Part shown: positions 34,801 through 49,021 of the stretch, piece after piece
Position numbering within the stretch: position 1 is the stretch's first letter
Layout of the letters: each line of letters opens with the position of its first letter
DNA from: Balanoglossus misakiensis
Taxonomy: Eukaryota; Hemichordata
Assembly: GCA_040954595.2 (NCBI GenBank)
Contig: CM082579.2
Coordinates: 8,618,001-8,682,000 of the forward strand
Direction of reading: 5' to 3'
Length of the DNA: 64,000 nucleotides
Notes under the pieces: model-generated
Database searches by the model: none
Told to the model about the DNA's origin: nothing
Seen by the model: the letters and a program-made list of their open reading frames with translations, nothing else
Made by a program: the position numbers and the translations under genes

Positions 34801-37783
34801 GATTTCGAGGTAACCTTTGCCCTCAGTCACGTGATGACTCAGGTGACACTCATATGCGACTCTCATTACTTCCTGGATATGGGTGGGATGCTGCTGCTGG
34901 TAACGTGAGCTGATGACGGGAAGATGTTCTTTTCGCGACCGGGAGAGTCGGAAATCCGATTCCCACGCGGTCGAGTGATTCAATCAAATAAAAAAAGCGT
35001 TACCCAATTGGAACAGCTTTCTCTTACTTAACGAAAAGGTCATTTGCGGTCACTCCTTTACTGGTTAAAATCTCTGAGCTGATGCTGGTGTCGTCATGGT
35101 GTAACCATGGATACGTAGCTAGCTAGGTGCTACGTCTTTTGATACCGTGCACCATGGTATCATACATCATACATTAATAATTTGTCCAATTTTTCCAGTT
35201 CAAAAATAATCGTTAATCAATATTTTATCAACTGCTGATAATTAAGTCAATTTATGATCATGATTTTGATCTAGTGAGCAGTGAGATAGAAGTCAAGAAA
35301 GAAGTTATCAGGTCCTCGGTTATGTTCGCTCGATCGATACATATTCATTTTACTTCACATAGTCACATGGGAGCTACATGTATTGTATATACGTATAAAA
35401 AATGTTTAAAAATGGTAAAGATTATAAACACATCGGTAATTGCCTTTGACACATATGATCCATTTGGCACTTGAACTGGCTTGCAGACTGCAATATTGAA
35501 TACTCCTTGATGAGTAATGTGTATACATGTATAATGCATCTTTAATCAGCAATTTGGAACGTAATCAACTTTTACAATTAAAACTTTTCTGCATATGCAT
35601 TCAACAAAGAAAGTGATAATCAGAACAATGGTGATAAATGATGTATTGGAGATCCTAATACCAGTAGAAATTGCAACTATCATTACTTGTAAAATGTCTT
35701 TTCACAATCAGATGTTCATTCAATCATGTGGTAAATCATATCTGGGTTATGTAATTTAACCAAAGGAACAAAATTTGGAAATGCTTTAATAGCTTGCTTT
35801 TTAATACCATGGCGAAAATTTAAATAAGAAACCCGGCTGTTTGGTTTGTCTGGTGGTTATTTTGATTATGCAAACATTTTCATTCATTGAGTTCTGACAA
35901 AAACATGGTGAGAGAGTAAAATTTTACAGGATGTAGTTTACCCCATCTTGGCAGTTTGACATGGAAGATTATATGCCTACAGGGTGCAAACAATCTGCAG
36001 TCAGGAAATCGCACTCTGTTGGAAGACACGGCTGGAGAGCTCACACAGCTAATGCTTCTGTCTGCAAACGCATTGATGGGGCTAATTTTGAAGGATACAG
36101 AGATGTTTTTCCAGAAATAAACAGACAGCTCCAGCGGTGAGCTGTATGTAACACAAAGCTGGGACTTTTCCTGCCACTGAAATTTGTTTCAATGGATCGC
36201 ATTGTGTTTGGACAGATATTTGTCAATTAGATACTTCTTTTATACAGACTTTCCAGATGAAAGCTTCCAAGGCCAGTGAGTTGCAACTCTGAAATTTGTT
36301 GACTTCAAAAATCTGTGTATTTGAGTTCTATGAATATTTTGTGACACAACAGTGAAGAAATAAGACACTATCAAAGTAGGACTTTCGGTGATGCCTAGTT
36401 GCGCCTCAGTTCAATGCTTGCTCCTAAATGCGTACAAACGCCATTTTTTTCATATTTGTTTGGAGGTGGCCATATTTGAGTGGATCACCCATTTATTATT
36501 TGTAACTTGTACATACATTCCAATTCAGAGGTTAATAATACTTGTATAAATACCACTCACTAAGTATATCTACTAGAATTAATTTTTGTTTAAAAATCAA
36601 ATGAAAAAGTTGGAGCTAGTGGTCCTTTAATGGTACAGATAATGCCACTCACATGTTCATACACACTTATAACCACTTCACACACATCAAGGAAGAGACA
36701 CGAGTAAGCCATTCTACATAAAAGATCACCTTTTAATACAGACAAGACGGGTGTTTACATTTTTTTTTATAAATCAGTTTCGGGACAAGGGCAGACGATG
36801 TTACTCGAATACAGCTACGCAGGCACACACGCACAAAATATCAATACAGAGCATGAAAGACAGGAGTGTATATGAGAAACTTAAAGTCAATTAGTGTGGA
36901 ATGTCTGCATTGAGCGAAAATATTACTGTCCATTAGTAAGATACAGCAGACTTTAGAAGTAGGGAATTTGCACTGCAAAGAAAGGATGCACGCTACTATA
37001 ATACAATGGATCTTGGTCGCTCTAAAATCTAGCCTTTCAGTAGAATTACTGCGGGAGAATACGAGCAGATGATACTTCGGGCAATTCACAGCTGCTATGC
37101 CAACAACACCTCTATCAGAATTAAAAACCTTGGCTAAATACAACAGGCAGTCACTTCCGTCAAATGAAAAAGGACACTTTGGAAAATTGAAATTGATCCG
37201 TTGTCTGTAAGTCTTTTTTTTTTTTTGAATACTGCAGAAAATTTAAGTAGAGTCTTAGTGAAATGACTGGTAAAGGTTGTAAATAGTGTTTTCTTTTTGT
37301 CTCTGGATTTTGATATCATCTCCGACTCTAGCTCATTCAACAAGTACAGTGCAATGCACTGTGCAGTAGTGTACAGAACACTACAGAGCTTTAACAATAC
37401 AGCACAGTACATACAATTCAGGATAGATGTTGATTCTGATCGCTATCTCAAAGTCTACGGTTGCAGTCATCAATTTTGACAATCAAGCTCTCCCCTTTCC
37501 TTATATTTTAAGTTCGAAATGCATAAATAATCAACAAAACGTTGAACATACAAAAGGACGATCAATGTGCTTGACCGGAAAAAAAAAATACACACAAAAA
37601 ATACAAACTGGGAAAAAAATTCACAAGGTCAAGACGGACACGAAACATACACTCTGGACGAATTGGGCAAATTGGTTATCTACAGAATACAGCTGTACAT
37701 GGGTATTATCACTAGGTTAAATGAACGGATCAGATTTTGTGGATCAGTACGGGATATGTACACAGTGTTGCATTTTAACACGG
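34801..37783. other. COMMD6 5' flank and centrin 3' UTR/flank
   Basis: COMMD6 and centrin are both on the minus strand, so this holds the COMMD6 promoter side and the end of the centrin transcript. A TTTAAT at 36732-36737 reads ATTAAA on the minus strand and is a possible, weak polyadenylation signal for centrin, giving a 3' UTR of about 1.05 kb. No gene is seen. Confidence 0.45.
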
Positions 37784-40700
37784 CTAATAGAGGCTTGTTT
37801 TCTTCATAATCCTCAGAAACTCTGCCTCGTTTATTTCACCGTCTCCGTCGCGGTCTGCTTCGTCGATCATTTCCTGGGGGGTGGAATGGAGAAGACATGA
37901 TTATAGATCAGTCAGTGTTGACAGTTGGAATTAGTTGGATCCTGCACTGCATCTATGTGACTTTTCGTTCGGGTATTTGGATGAGCAGAACAGCCCATCA
38001 AAAATCATTGTCAATATTTTTTGTCACTTTCAATGAACTGTCCACAGGGAAAATGGCTTAGAAAAATAATGTTATTCATGTTCTAATTTGTGCAGGATAT
38101 GAAGAAACACCCAGGTGCCTTAAAAATCACATCTAATGACCAGTAGTCATGTATCTAGCAAGAAAATAAGACATACTGTGTTCTTCAGCAAAAAAAAAAA
38201 AAAAATACTGACAGACAGGTCTTTTGAAATCCTAATGGAATCCCACATGATTTGCCTAGCTTGTGAAGGTTGCCTGAATTAAATATCATCATCCTCTGAA
38301 AGCATATGTCTGACAAGTGTAGACCTACTATTGACTGCAATCAAGCGACTGGTTCTGCAGTGAGAATGTTTTCTACAAAAGCAGTTTTGTGAGAAGTCTG
38401 ATGACAAGTACTTTATACAGCTAAGAGTACCAATATAGAAAATTGAGATTGCAGCGCTAAAAAACATCTATAAAACTACCATACTCATATATTCTCTTCA
38501 AATCATCTTGATTCATATTTTTCTGCTAGCCGCACTTAAAAACAGGCTGTATTCACAATTTTTGTATGCCCCCTTACCTGGAGTTCTTCATCTGTAAGAT
38601 TTTCTCCAAGCTCCTTGGCAACTCTTTTGAGATTCTTGAATGATATTTTACCGGTTTCATCGTCGTCGAATAGTCTGAAGGCCTTCAGGATTTCTTCTTT
38701 TGAGTCCTTCTCACTCTGCAACAGAGAAGGAATGTACACGTCTGAGTGTCAGTACGCAACATGGGTGTTGTATTGTATTTGTTACTTGTGTTGCATAGAA
38801 ACCCGTAATTTAATATTCACTTTAATATGCACATTTTTTGTTCGAACTGTGATCTATTCAAATTCTCAGTTTCACCTACTGCATGTCACTGTTCTAATGT
38901 ATTTAGCGAGTTATGAAATGGGGGTTCTGTTTTTTTTTCTTTCAATAAAGTAAGACAGTTGCCTAGGGTTCTGGGCAACCCAGCAGACACAATGCGATGA
39001 TATCATCACTGTTGTGAAGTGGAGAAGTTTTCTGTAGTAATACAGAATGTTCATCAAATTTCTTTTGTGCTTTACAAATGTGAAATACAAAGGAGAGCAA
39101 CACTAGAATTTCTTGAGAAGAAATTCTCAACTCTCACTTAGAGCTCAGCAAATATGATTCACTCTGACTGTCCTCACAATAATTCGCGCTTTTACAGGAT
39201 ACTAGTAGATTAAGGAATTCAGGCAATTTCAATCGGTTAGCTTCAAATTTAATTAACCTTCACAATGAACCATTCACCCTACTTGCTACTCTCTCTCAAT
39301 GACCGTGATTGATCCTAATTACATGTAAAGCTAAATACATGGATTAGAGCTGATGTTCGTAGCCAGTGACGCAGATACTGAGCTGGAACATAATTATCAG
39401 CTTGTGCTGAGCTGGGATGCACAGCGTGTCCAGGCATGCCAATTTCCGAGAAACTTCATTACCGAGCAGTCGAGATCTAACAAGGCAGTGGCAGTGCATA
39501 CTCACAGGGCCGAGGGGTATATATAACTGATTGTGAGAAGTGATGAGAATGGAATGTTTACACACAATGGATGCTGGAAATCTCATCTTGAGTTAACAAT
39601 ATCACACAAGTCCACAGCCTGAGCTGACAGGTCTATTTAAGTCAAATACCGTAAGTGACCTGAATAAAGTGCCCCTGCTTGACTTTGTGCTAGCACGAGG
39701 TGATCAACTTGACACAGAAATTGTGCAGCCTTCTTCAATGATGTAACAGATATTTTACAATTATCTTTCAAGTTTGCCACAGGAGGCAACAGTTGATCAA
39801 AATGATGTAGCTCTTTCTACTTCTCCAGAATGAAAAGGGGAAAGCAGAGTGCTGTTAATACTCATAGCTGCTGAATTTTAACAATCGAAGCTTCTTCCAT
39901 ACATGTACATGTATGCAGCTAAATGCAACAGGGGAGTGTAGAATGATCGTTAAATCTATATAACGCAGCTACCTATCACCGACTTCTCTCTAATGCCCCT
40001 GAGCAGATTTCCAGAATGGGTAATATAGCATGGAGCTAACCCGTACCTGAGACAGAAATTGGCTGGGTAGCTTCCTTGTTAAAGTTAAGGAAAATACAAT
40101 TAAAGACGGACGTTCTTGTAGCTGACTTCATGTCTAACAAAGCCACAGGGGATGAACGCTATGTACAGCAAGCAAAACAGAATCTGGCTCAACTTCTAAA
40201 ATCAAATTGGGAGTGGGAAGACCCCATTAGAGAGATTGCCCGGAATGTTTACAGTTTTAATACAATGCATACTCTCATTTGATTAAATGATGTCGTGTTT
40301 GATAAGTCCTCGCGGTCCGTAATAAGAGCTTTTTCCAACGTCAAACAATGAGGAAGCGAAACGCATTCACTATTAATCAACATCACTTGTTACCAGGACA
40401 CAGCGCCGAATAATTCAGTTGGCCTGGGAATAAGACCTCTGAAGAAAACACAAATGTCCGCATGGTTCGCAAGCCGTCTAAAGAAAGATATATTCCTTTT
40501 TAACTGGTGACACTGCATGCAAGACACCTACAATTAACACTGAGCCTTTTGTGTTGAATTCTGCAAATTACACCAAAGGTCAATTAATTTATACAGCTGA
40601 GAGACAAGGCTGAGACGTGAGATTCTAGCCAATGTGGGCGGGGTAATATTGTAAGCATAATTCACTTTATTTCAACGGAACCGCCGGTCCAATCAAACGA

Positions 40701-43700
40701 ATCCCTTTTCTGATAGCTGTTAATGAGAGGAACAGCGACCACCTTCTTACCCGGCCTTGGGCTGCATGCAACTTCATCACTGATGATCCATCAACCCCAG
40801 CTGTTGCCTATTAATGCAATCTTGGCTGCTTCAATGATGAGCTGTGTATAAGTGACACATAAACAATTCGCACCTGGCCGTTTCCTGACTTCAGACATTG
40901 CCAAATCCCAAACACACACCTTTCGGTACAGTGCCGGGATAAATCCAGAAACCTTATCAATACTTTCTGACTGGACCAATTACAGCACCAAACATTATTA
41001 CAAAGTGAGTGAACAGCTTAAGTACAGGTTGATGAAAAATAAAAATTCTGGCATGTTTACGTCAATTGTTATATCACCTCCATAATTGTGAAATATTGCT
41101 GACTGTACAATGAAAAAAGAATATTTGCATGAATGCACACAACGTGTTGAATAATAACTTCATCATTACAATACACGTGTCTTCTCATCTATCCCCGGCT
41201 AATGTTTTCAAAATCTAACATCATGAAATTTGTCTCTTAAATGCACAGAAGATTTACTATGTTCGACAAGTCTCACTCGGGGAAAACATCATGAGTGATT
41301 GCTTTCATAAAATGGCGGTGAAAAAAAAGAGAAAATGCCTGTAGCAAATTGATGATCTTGCATGGGGCTCTGCTCCGATATTTCATTTGTTCAGAGATTT
41401 ACACAGAGTACTTTGCAAAGCCCTGAAGCTGTGGCGATACTGGCTATGCATAAAATATGATATGAACTTGGGGAAATATTACAAGCTCTCTTTATTCGCA
41501 AAAAGGCTTGCTGCACCAATCAGTTTAATATGGAAGCTACTGATAAACCCAATACACCTTACGGTATTCATTTTTTTAAAAACATTTTGTGCAATGTACA
41601 AATCTTTGACAGAATAAACTATTCACCTTCTTAAAGCTTTGCTACTAACTGGTAACTTAACAGAATAAGGTTTTTACCCAAGTTTACTTTCAAATGATAA
41701 AGCACATCTGTGTTCAACCTGACGGTCCTTTCTCAGAATTTCTTCACTGGCAAATTCAGATTCTGACCATCTTCTGTCATGGTCTGAAGAAGGTTTGTAA
41801 AGCAGCCAGGTACTGAACTTAATGCATAATAATATTGATCTGTTTCTTTTTTATGATGTGGTTTAAGAGAGTGTAATTTAATTTGATTGTACTCTCTCAA
41901 CAGTGAATTAAAAACTTCAGCAGGCTATTTCTGAGGCTTTGAAGTTTTAAAACATGCCATCATCAAACCTTCTGATTATCACCATTTTTTTTTACTTAAT
42001 GAACATTTGATATGTCTAAATACACCTAAAATAAATGAGTGGTAAAATTTAGGCTTCAACAGAATATAGTCACTCGTACAATATAAAGTATTCCTGAATC
42101 CTACTCAAAGATTATTTATTGTCACTCTAAGTGAGCGGGTAGTCAGGCAAAGGTGGACGGCCGCCAAGGTCGGTACAAATCTATCCATAAAAAAACCTTC
42201 CTAAAACCATGCCTTGCAGGGTTAACTCTCGCTGTGCTAAAGTCGGCCAATTGTGAGTTTGCAGAAAATCAATCGTCCGTACAGGCTTAAAGAACACAGC
42301 GTGTGTCTCAACATGCGAATTGAAGAAGATATGTACTTGTTTTCAACACTGTGTAGTTGACGCTTGTTCCGCATACAAATTTCTTTCGGCTTGTGAAATG
42401 CACGGACGCCACGCTACAAATTTCAATTTTCTGGCACATTGAGTTTTCAAAGAAACCAGAATCACGACTGTGAAAGCTCAAATTTTTCTTTGATAATTTT
42501 CAACACATTTTTTTTCTCTGACGCAGAGTCAGACTGCTTCTCTGGTGGTGTGAATAGATGTTGATTCCTACGCAGGAAATTACCGGGTAATTACAGAACA
42601 TTTCACGGCGAAGAAATAAAAAAAGCTGGCGCAGTTTTTATGGCAGAGTGATTGCAGACCCTGGAGACCGAAAATGGAAATAGTAGCGTTCTACCCAATT
42701 TTTTGTTATTATCTAACACCATGAAGTGTGAATAGTGGAATGTGAAATGCATGAACGCTTGAATCTGGGGCCATAAAAACTGTCCAAACTTTCATCCTCA
42801 AACACTGAAATCTGTCAACAAAATGATTGCAAATCCTTGCTGGCTTACCATTTTCGCTGTCATGAGTGTGACAAAGTCATTGAAGTCTATCGTGCCCGAG
42901 CCTTCTTTGTCTATATTCTGAATCATGTGCTTGATTTCTTCTTTCTTCGGTTCGAAACCCAGTGCTCTCATTGCGACCTGGCAAATCACAGAAAAAGAAA
43001 CGTTCACATCAGAATAAGAATTCCGTTTAAGAATTATCAAGAACAATAACATTTTGAAATGAAAAAAGTAAACATACATCAAGAGAGAAGTACATTATTT
43101 ATTCCTTTTTATGTGTTTTTTATATATAAAATTGGAAAGTGAAAAAATTTCTGCAGGCGATGGATGTGTGGCCATATAATATACAGTGACAGAGTAACTT
43201 CTCAATCATATTCAACAGACATATAATGATACCCGCACGTTTGATACCCAGTATTATTGAAGCAAAATTCACCATGGCGACAGGTTTTCTTCGAGTAATC
43301 CTGTAACATTCTGCTTCTAAATTTCCACTGTGTTATTGTGTGTCCAAACAAACGCACAAATCTCTGCCCCTGTCGTCGTTCATCAAACATGCTGCTGTAG
43401 CCATGAGCTACGGCATAATCTATCAAAGCTTGCTGTCGTTTTTTTTTTGACACAGACCTGGGAGACAGTGCTTGAATGTCATCTTCGGAGGAGTAACAAA
43501 CACTAGGAACATTAATAATGAATGCTGATCTGTAGTGGTGCATGCATCAAATGTGAAAAGTGAAGCACCCAGGGTTCACATAATGTAAAATATATTAATT
43601 TTATATATTGATGGTGAAAACTCAAGCAAGGCCACAAAGCCTTCTTGAATCTAGGATTCAAGGAAGCATTGATTTGCCCCGGGGGACAGATTTTCACGAA

Positions 43701-46448
43701 AATGATAGTCCTCCGAACCTTTGCAATATTGATGTGAGGAGTCTTTTCGAAAAACAAAACAAAACAGGGTGTTCAACATCATGTTTTCTTGTATGACAAT
43801 ATTTTAATTTTTCTCCACAGGAGTAACACAGATTGGCACGTTTTTTCTTCTTTCAAATTTGTGGCATTTTGGCTCGCTCATTAAAAATTGTGCATGATGA
43901 TCCCCAATTTTTATTCTCAATTTTGTAAGAATAAACTAAGGCTAAAGGTGCTTTAAGAAATAAGATGTTTGAGGCTTTTGTTTTTTCGAGGGGCATACTA
44001 CCTTCAGTGTCAAACCAAGAGGATCTTCGTAAATTCACTTTCATCTTAAGTACACATTTTCGAAGTTCACCACTACTGGTAAACACACTGCAGATGACGC
44101 AGTTTCATTATACATGTGCACAATAGTCACGAACCACGTGAATTGTTCTGCTTGACAATATGGTCACCATATGTCTAGAGGCAAATAACAGTTCTCTCCT
44201 ACCTTCAGTTCTTTGACGTCTATGGTTCCCGCTCCCTCTGCATCGAAGAGATCAAACGCTTCTCGGATCTCTTGCTTCTGTTCTTCGGTGAGCTCTGGCT
44301 TTGGGCCGGTTCTCTTCTTCTGGGCGCCACCCAACGCGGATCTCTTGTACGACGATGCCTGGCGATGAAAGTGGGAGATTTTTGTTTTTTTAAAAGTTAC
44401 ATTTTTTAGAACGGTTGGTTAATATTATCAACGTTCTGGAGCCAAAGTCACTAGACATGACTTCGTTTTTGTTATAATCATTTCTGAAAGTGCTGTTGTG
44501 AGAAAGTATAAGAAAATTTACCATACTATGTACATCAAACCGATGTTTTTTTCATAAGCAGTGAGGGAGTGATTGTTGTGCAATCCTGGGTAGACCACCA
44601 ACAAGTATGATCATCTGAGATTCGTAACTATGGATAACACTAATGAGACTCAACCAAGTCCTGGCAGAGGGGGGTACAGGAGGATGGCAACTGAGGGACG
44701 CTGAGAGCCTCTCTGTTGAATTCTGCTCACCCTTCTGACAATAACATCCTCATCGCTGAAAAGGACTGCGAGTGTGGATATTTATTATCTATTGCTTGCA
44801 CATGCAAGGTCTTACAAATCATTAAAGTTCAATTCTTTAACCGATTTTCTTCTTCAATATCAACCAGAACGGTGACGATTATGAAGATCATTATCTACGC
44901 TCATTAGAGCCCCTTCAATTTCATATTTCATGGGCAATTATATTTGACACTTAAAAATGGTCGCTTTTGTCATACGTCATGTTTCAACCACATGGATTCA
45001 AAATAACGTCTTTTCATGAGAAAGAATAACCCAATGGCAGTGCTTTCCATAATCAATTCCAAACACATGCGATCAGTTATCACTAAAGAGACAAAAAAAC
45101 TGGGAATGTTTTACGCTGAAAAATATTAGTGGACTCTAAACGAAGCAGTAAACTGCCCATCAAAGCTTATTTTATGATTCATAAATTAATAAGGAAGGTA
45201 TCGTGTGAGCAGCAGAAAATAAGAATTTAATCTGTTTACTCCAGGTGCATTAGTACAGGGGTATAAATATTACATTCCTCCCTGTGGCAATCTGTCCAGA
45301 AACCACAATACTACACCTTGCGACATTTTGTGAGCAAACAGGGCCTTGGGTTCATTATCACAAGCATGAACCAGAACAAACGCAGGCCACGTATTGCGAA
45401 TTTAACTTTATTTTTCAGTTTCACTTAAGGATTGCAGCAAAATTCAAAGTGCGTTTGAAGTTTGATACAAAGAAGCGTTCTAGATAGCTGAGCCAATATC
45501 AGGGGTGAAGGCGGAGATGTTCCGTGTCATTTATGAACTCAGAGACAAACTGCTGATTCTTATGTGACAGCCACAGGGCACTCCATTAATTATCCACAAA
45601 TGTTTTTTTCTAGACAAGTGATGTACAATGAGTGATCCACATTCCATCCTATCTTGTATGTTTTCAGATAAGTCACCGAAATGATAATTTTGATTAAGGC
45701 AAAACAAACGCATGAAAGCAGAACATTTCCTCACGCACACAATATTTGTTTTCTTATCGATCTTTTAGTAATTGTCTGAGTGATATGAACGGATCGAAAC
45801 TGAAATGGTCATGTTGTAACATGTTAAGCTGCGAATGTACTGTCAACAGTCGAATGAATGGAATGGTTGTGATAAGTTATATTACGTTATTGTGGTTATT
45901 TTTCTGGACATGTGTCATTTTTCACTCAACAATTTTGCAATACGAAAATGGAAAGACCTTCATACTTTTCAAGGGCACATATTTATTTCGCTGTACTACG
46001 CCTCGTAATGCAAGAGACGGTTTGAATTCTTTTCCCTACGGCAGCAAGTACAAGCATGATTTTTCAGGTCGCAGAATTAGAAATCGCCCAGATCTTCATG
46101 GGAGATTCCCCGATCAAAGCCGCAATCGATTTCTCATAATATAGAAATTTTGGCCAGAGAGATTCATTCGATTGATGACACGGAAAGTGACATGTACTAA
46201 TAGTAATAACATCTAATTTTGACGGTAACTGTACATGTACATTGCATTGTAGCCAGCCTGACACTGACAATCGGAATGGATTACACCAGCACACACGTTG
46301 CCATAACCAAAACTGTTGTTCGTTCCCCCAAATATAGCAACCTAAAGACCAATGCCCTATATAGTACATTAGTATATAGTGTCAGATTTTGTTTTGAAGC
46401 AGCCGCATTAGCTCAAAAGTGTAAGATTTTTCAGCGGTTACTTACCAT
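37784..46448 (-). CDS. CETN2: Centrin (CETN1/2 type), EF-hand centriole protein
   Basis: Five coding exons on the minus strand: 46448-46446 (start codon only), 44358-44203, 42977-42849, 38715-38578 and 37873-37784 (TAG). Total 516 bases, 171 residues, all junctions phase 0. After a basic N-terminus ([20 protein letters not shown]) come four EF-hands, with loops at residues about 40-51, 76-87, 113-124 and 149-160. The fourth, [12 protein letters not shown], is fully canonical. EF1 ([12 protein letters not shown]) has Ala at loop position 5. EF2 and EF3 end in Asp and Asn rather than Glu, as is usual for centrins. The C-terminus KKTSLY matches CETN2-type centrins. Centrins act at centrioles and basal bodies, with XPC in nucleotide excision repair and with TREX-2 at the nuclear pore. 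The gene is head to head with NSDHL. Whether it is the CETN1/2 or CETN3 class: the sequence clearly favours CETN1/2. Confidence 0.95.
43202..43543 (-). CDS. Isolated 113-codon frame inside a centrin intron, uncertain
   Basis: ATG-initiated open frame in the centrin intron between coding exons 2 and 3, same strand. The peptide is mixed and basic, with [20 protein letters not shown] and a Cys/His-rich end ([20 protein letters not shown]). The composition looks more protein-like than most chance frames here. No family is recognised and no splice partner was established. It may be a transposon fragment. Confidence 0.2.
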   Translation of the reverse strand: MHHYRSAFIINVPSVCYSSEDDIQALSPRSVSKKKRQQALIDYAVAHGYSSMFDERRQGQRFVRLFGHTITQWKFRSRMLQDYSKKTCRHGEFCFNNTGYQTCGYHYMSVEYD

Positions 46449-46813
46449 AGTGATACTTCCTGAATCGTGACCTGACTGCTATGTTTTGCTAGAAACGAAC
46501 CAACCGCCAACGCAAGGGATTATGGGTATGATAACAGTTGCAAAGAGCTCGCTGATTGGTTTATCGCTTCGCGATCATGACCGCATCCTAACCTTTCGTG
46601 ACCTTTGTTTTATTAGACTGTTATCTCCATCACAATACCAGACGATGTAACTTCTCTTACTTCAAATGATAAATAAGCAGTTAAAATTCAGTGCGTTAAA
46701 GTGGTTAATGTTTCTTTTTATGATCAGAGACCACATAAAAGTTGGAATTTTTGTCGAAGTTCTGACCCAATTAGAACCGCCGTTGCATGGTTTCTGCCGG
46801 TGACCCATAAGTC
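46449..46813. promoter_or_regulatory. Bidirectional promoter between centrin and NSDHL
   Basis: Only 365 bases separate the centrin start codon (-) from the first NSDHL ATG (+). The interval holds an inverted CCAAT box (gattgg, 46554-46559) and no TATA box, as expected for a housekeeping bidirectional promoter. A tgacctttg near 46599-46607 resembles a nuclear-receptor half-site, but this is weak. UTR boundaries are not visible. Confidence 0.7.
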
Positions 46814-48989
46814 ATGTCAAGTCCCGGATGTCGCGCGATATTCAACATGGCAACTCGTAGCAGAAAGGTAATGTGATTTGCTGACAAGATTTTATTATTT
46901 CAGTTCACTGATTCCCAACTTTATCGAGCAAAATTTATACTACACTAGCGTTGGATTTAACGTGATGTAACTTATGTTCGTGAAAACGCCCATTTTCTAT
47001 CAGTGCCTTGCGTTGAAGAATGGAGGTTCATAGGTCAACTCGTTGGGCTGAGTCTGGTTACCATGGCATTGCGTGGGTTTTTGCAAGTTAGAAATCCATT
47101 GAGGTAGCCCACTACACACAAACATATATGATTAGATTTTCTGTGATACTCTAACCTTTTAACTCAAATTGTTCATGTACTTTGAGTGTAACTTGCTTGC
47201 AAGGCGTCATCGTTCATTCGAAGCTGGTGGGGTGGGCGTGTCACATAATCTGGACACGCCCTTTTAGTGAACACCTTTCAACAAGTTATAATGTGTTGCA
47301 CATTTTTTTAACAGAGCAAGACATGCACAGTGATCGGTGGTTGTGGATTTCTTGGAAGGCACATAGTTGAAAAATTACTCGACAGAGGATACTCTGTCAA
47401 TGTATTTGACATCAGACAAAGCTTTGAAGATGAACGGGTGAACTTCTTCACTGGAGACCTGTGCTCTCTAGAGGTATGTATGGTTGAAATATGAAATGGA
47501 TAATTACTATTTTGCCCTGATAACTTGTTACTAGAGAAACAAAGCGTCATAAAGGAATCAGGCATGTGCTTGAAAATCTGGAGAGAATATGACCGAAACA
47601 GGAATGAAACGTTTGTCTTGAGAGTGTTTTCTTTCCCTTGAAATCCCAACAGGACTTGTTACCCGCTGTCCAAGATGTCTATGCTGTGTTCCACTGTGCC
47701 TCACCAGCTGCGGCAAGTGATAATAGGTTGGTACTGATATCTTATGGTATCATACAGACGGTGTTGCAGTGGGGAGTGTACAATGTGCAGTGTCTTCTTC
47801 ATGGGGTTCACATTCCAACCCCAAAAGGCATTTCGAAAGGTGTTCTAAGATTCCTACTTTTCTTTTGTTTTAACAGAGAACTTTTCTATCGAGTTAATTT
47901 TACTGGTACCAAGAATGTCATTGCGACATGTAAGAAAGGAGGTGTTAAGGTAATACATTGTACAATAACATACTAGTATGTTCTGATTCTAATCAGTGGG
48001 TTGATTTTGCATCTATACAGAAAGACATTGTTTTCAATGTCATGTGCATGTTTCAATTATCCGTTTGGAAACATGGTTTGCTTCTAAATATCACTTAGAA
48101 TTTGTACTTGAAAATCTTCACTTTTGTGATTTTTTTAATCTCTTTACAGAGGTTGGTATTGACTAGCAGTGCCAGTGTAGTTTATGAAGGTCAGGACATT
48201 GAGAATGGTTCTGAAGATTTGCCATATGCAGCAAAACCCATTGATTACTACACAGAAACTAAAATACTCCAAGAGAAGGTAAGAATAAACGGTTGCCAAA
48301 TTTGTGTTCCAGTCATGGGATGAATTCTGTCAGTGGTCATATTCATATATTTATTTACATAATTCATCCATAGCAAACACTGAAAGTATGTCTACTCAGG
48401 ATAGGATTACTGGATTTGTGAATTTCTTACTGCACTGAATGTAGGTGGTTCTTGGAGCTAATAACCCAGCTGAAGAGTTCTTCACAGTGGCTATTAGACC
48501 GCATGGAATCTTCGGTCCAAGAGATCAGCAGATGCTCCCCACAACTATAGAGATGGCCAAAGTTGGGAAGACAAAGTATATCATAGGGTAAGGGCACATT
48601 TGCAATCTCACTGGCCAATGGCCTGAAAAAAAATGCATATTTTCAATTTGTATGGCCACTATTTCCCATTCAAAGAAAATTAATGAAACTGCATTTTCAA
48701 CCCAAAGACAATAGTGAATAATTAAATCAAAATTGCTGATAAAACTAGAAAATTGCATTCATACAAGCGTGATAAAAATGCGAGAATCACATTTCTCAAA
48801 CTGAATGTACCATTTCTTCTTCACCCATCAGGAATGGTAAAAATCTTGTAGACTTCACATTTGTTGACAACGTTGTTCATGGACATATCCTGGCAGCTGA
48901 ACACCTTGGTGCAGATTCTGTTGCCTGTGGAAAGGTAAGTTTTTGGGAGAGAAAATTGAGGGAAGGTGGTACTGGTACTAGTGACAGTA

Positions 48990-49021
<32 letters not shown>

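Noticed and set aside
34801-34983. N-terminal extension of COMMD6 upstream of ATG 34800
   Set aside because: The frame is open, with an ATG at about 34868, but the extra residues have no COMMD counterpart and the 34800 ATG has the better family fit.
45746-46144. 132-codon plus-strand frame antisense to centrin intron 1
   Set aside because: Does not start with ATG near its 5' end and has no recognisable domain. Probably intronic noise.
47050-47066. RFX X-box-like motif (gttaccatggca) in NSDHL intron 1
   Set aside because: Only one half-site fits the consensus, and it lies 600 bases from the centrin start. Too weak to report as a regulatory site.
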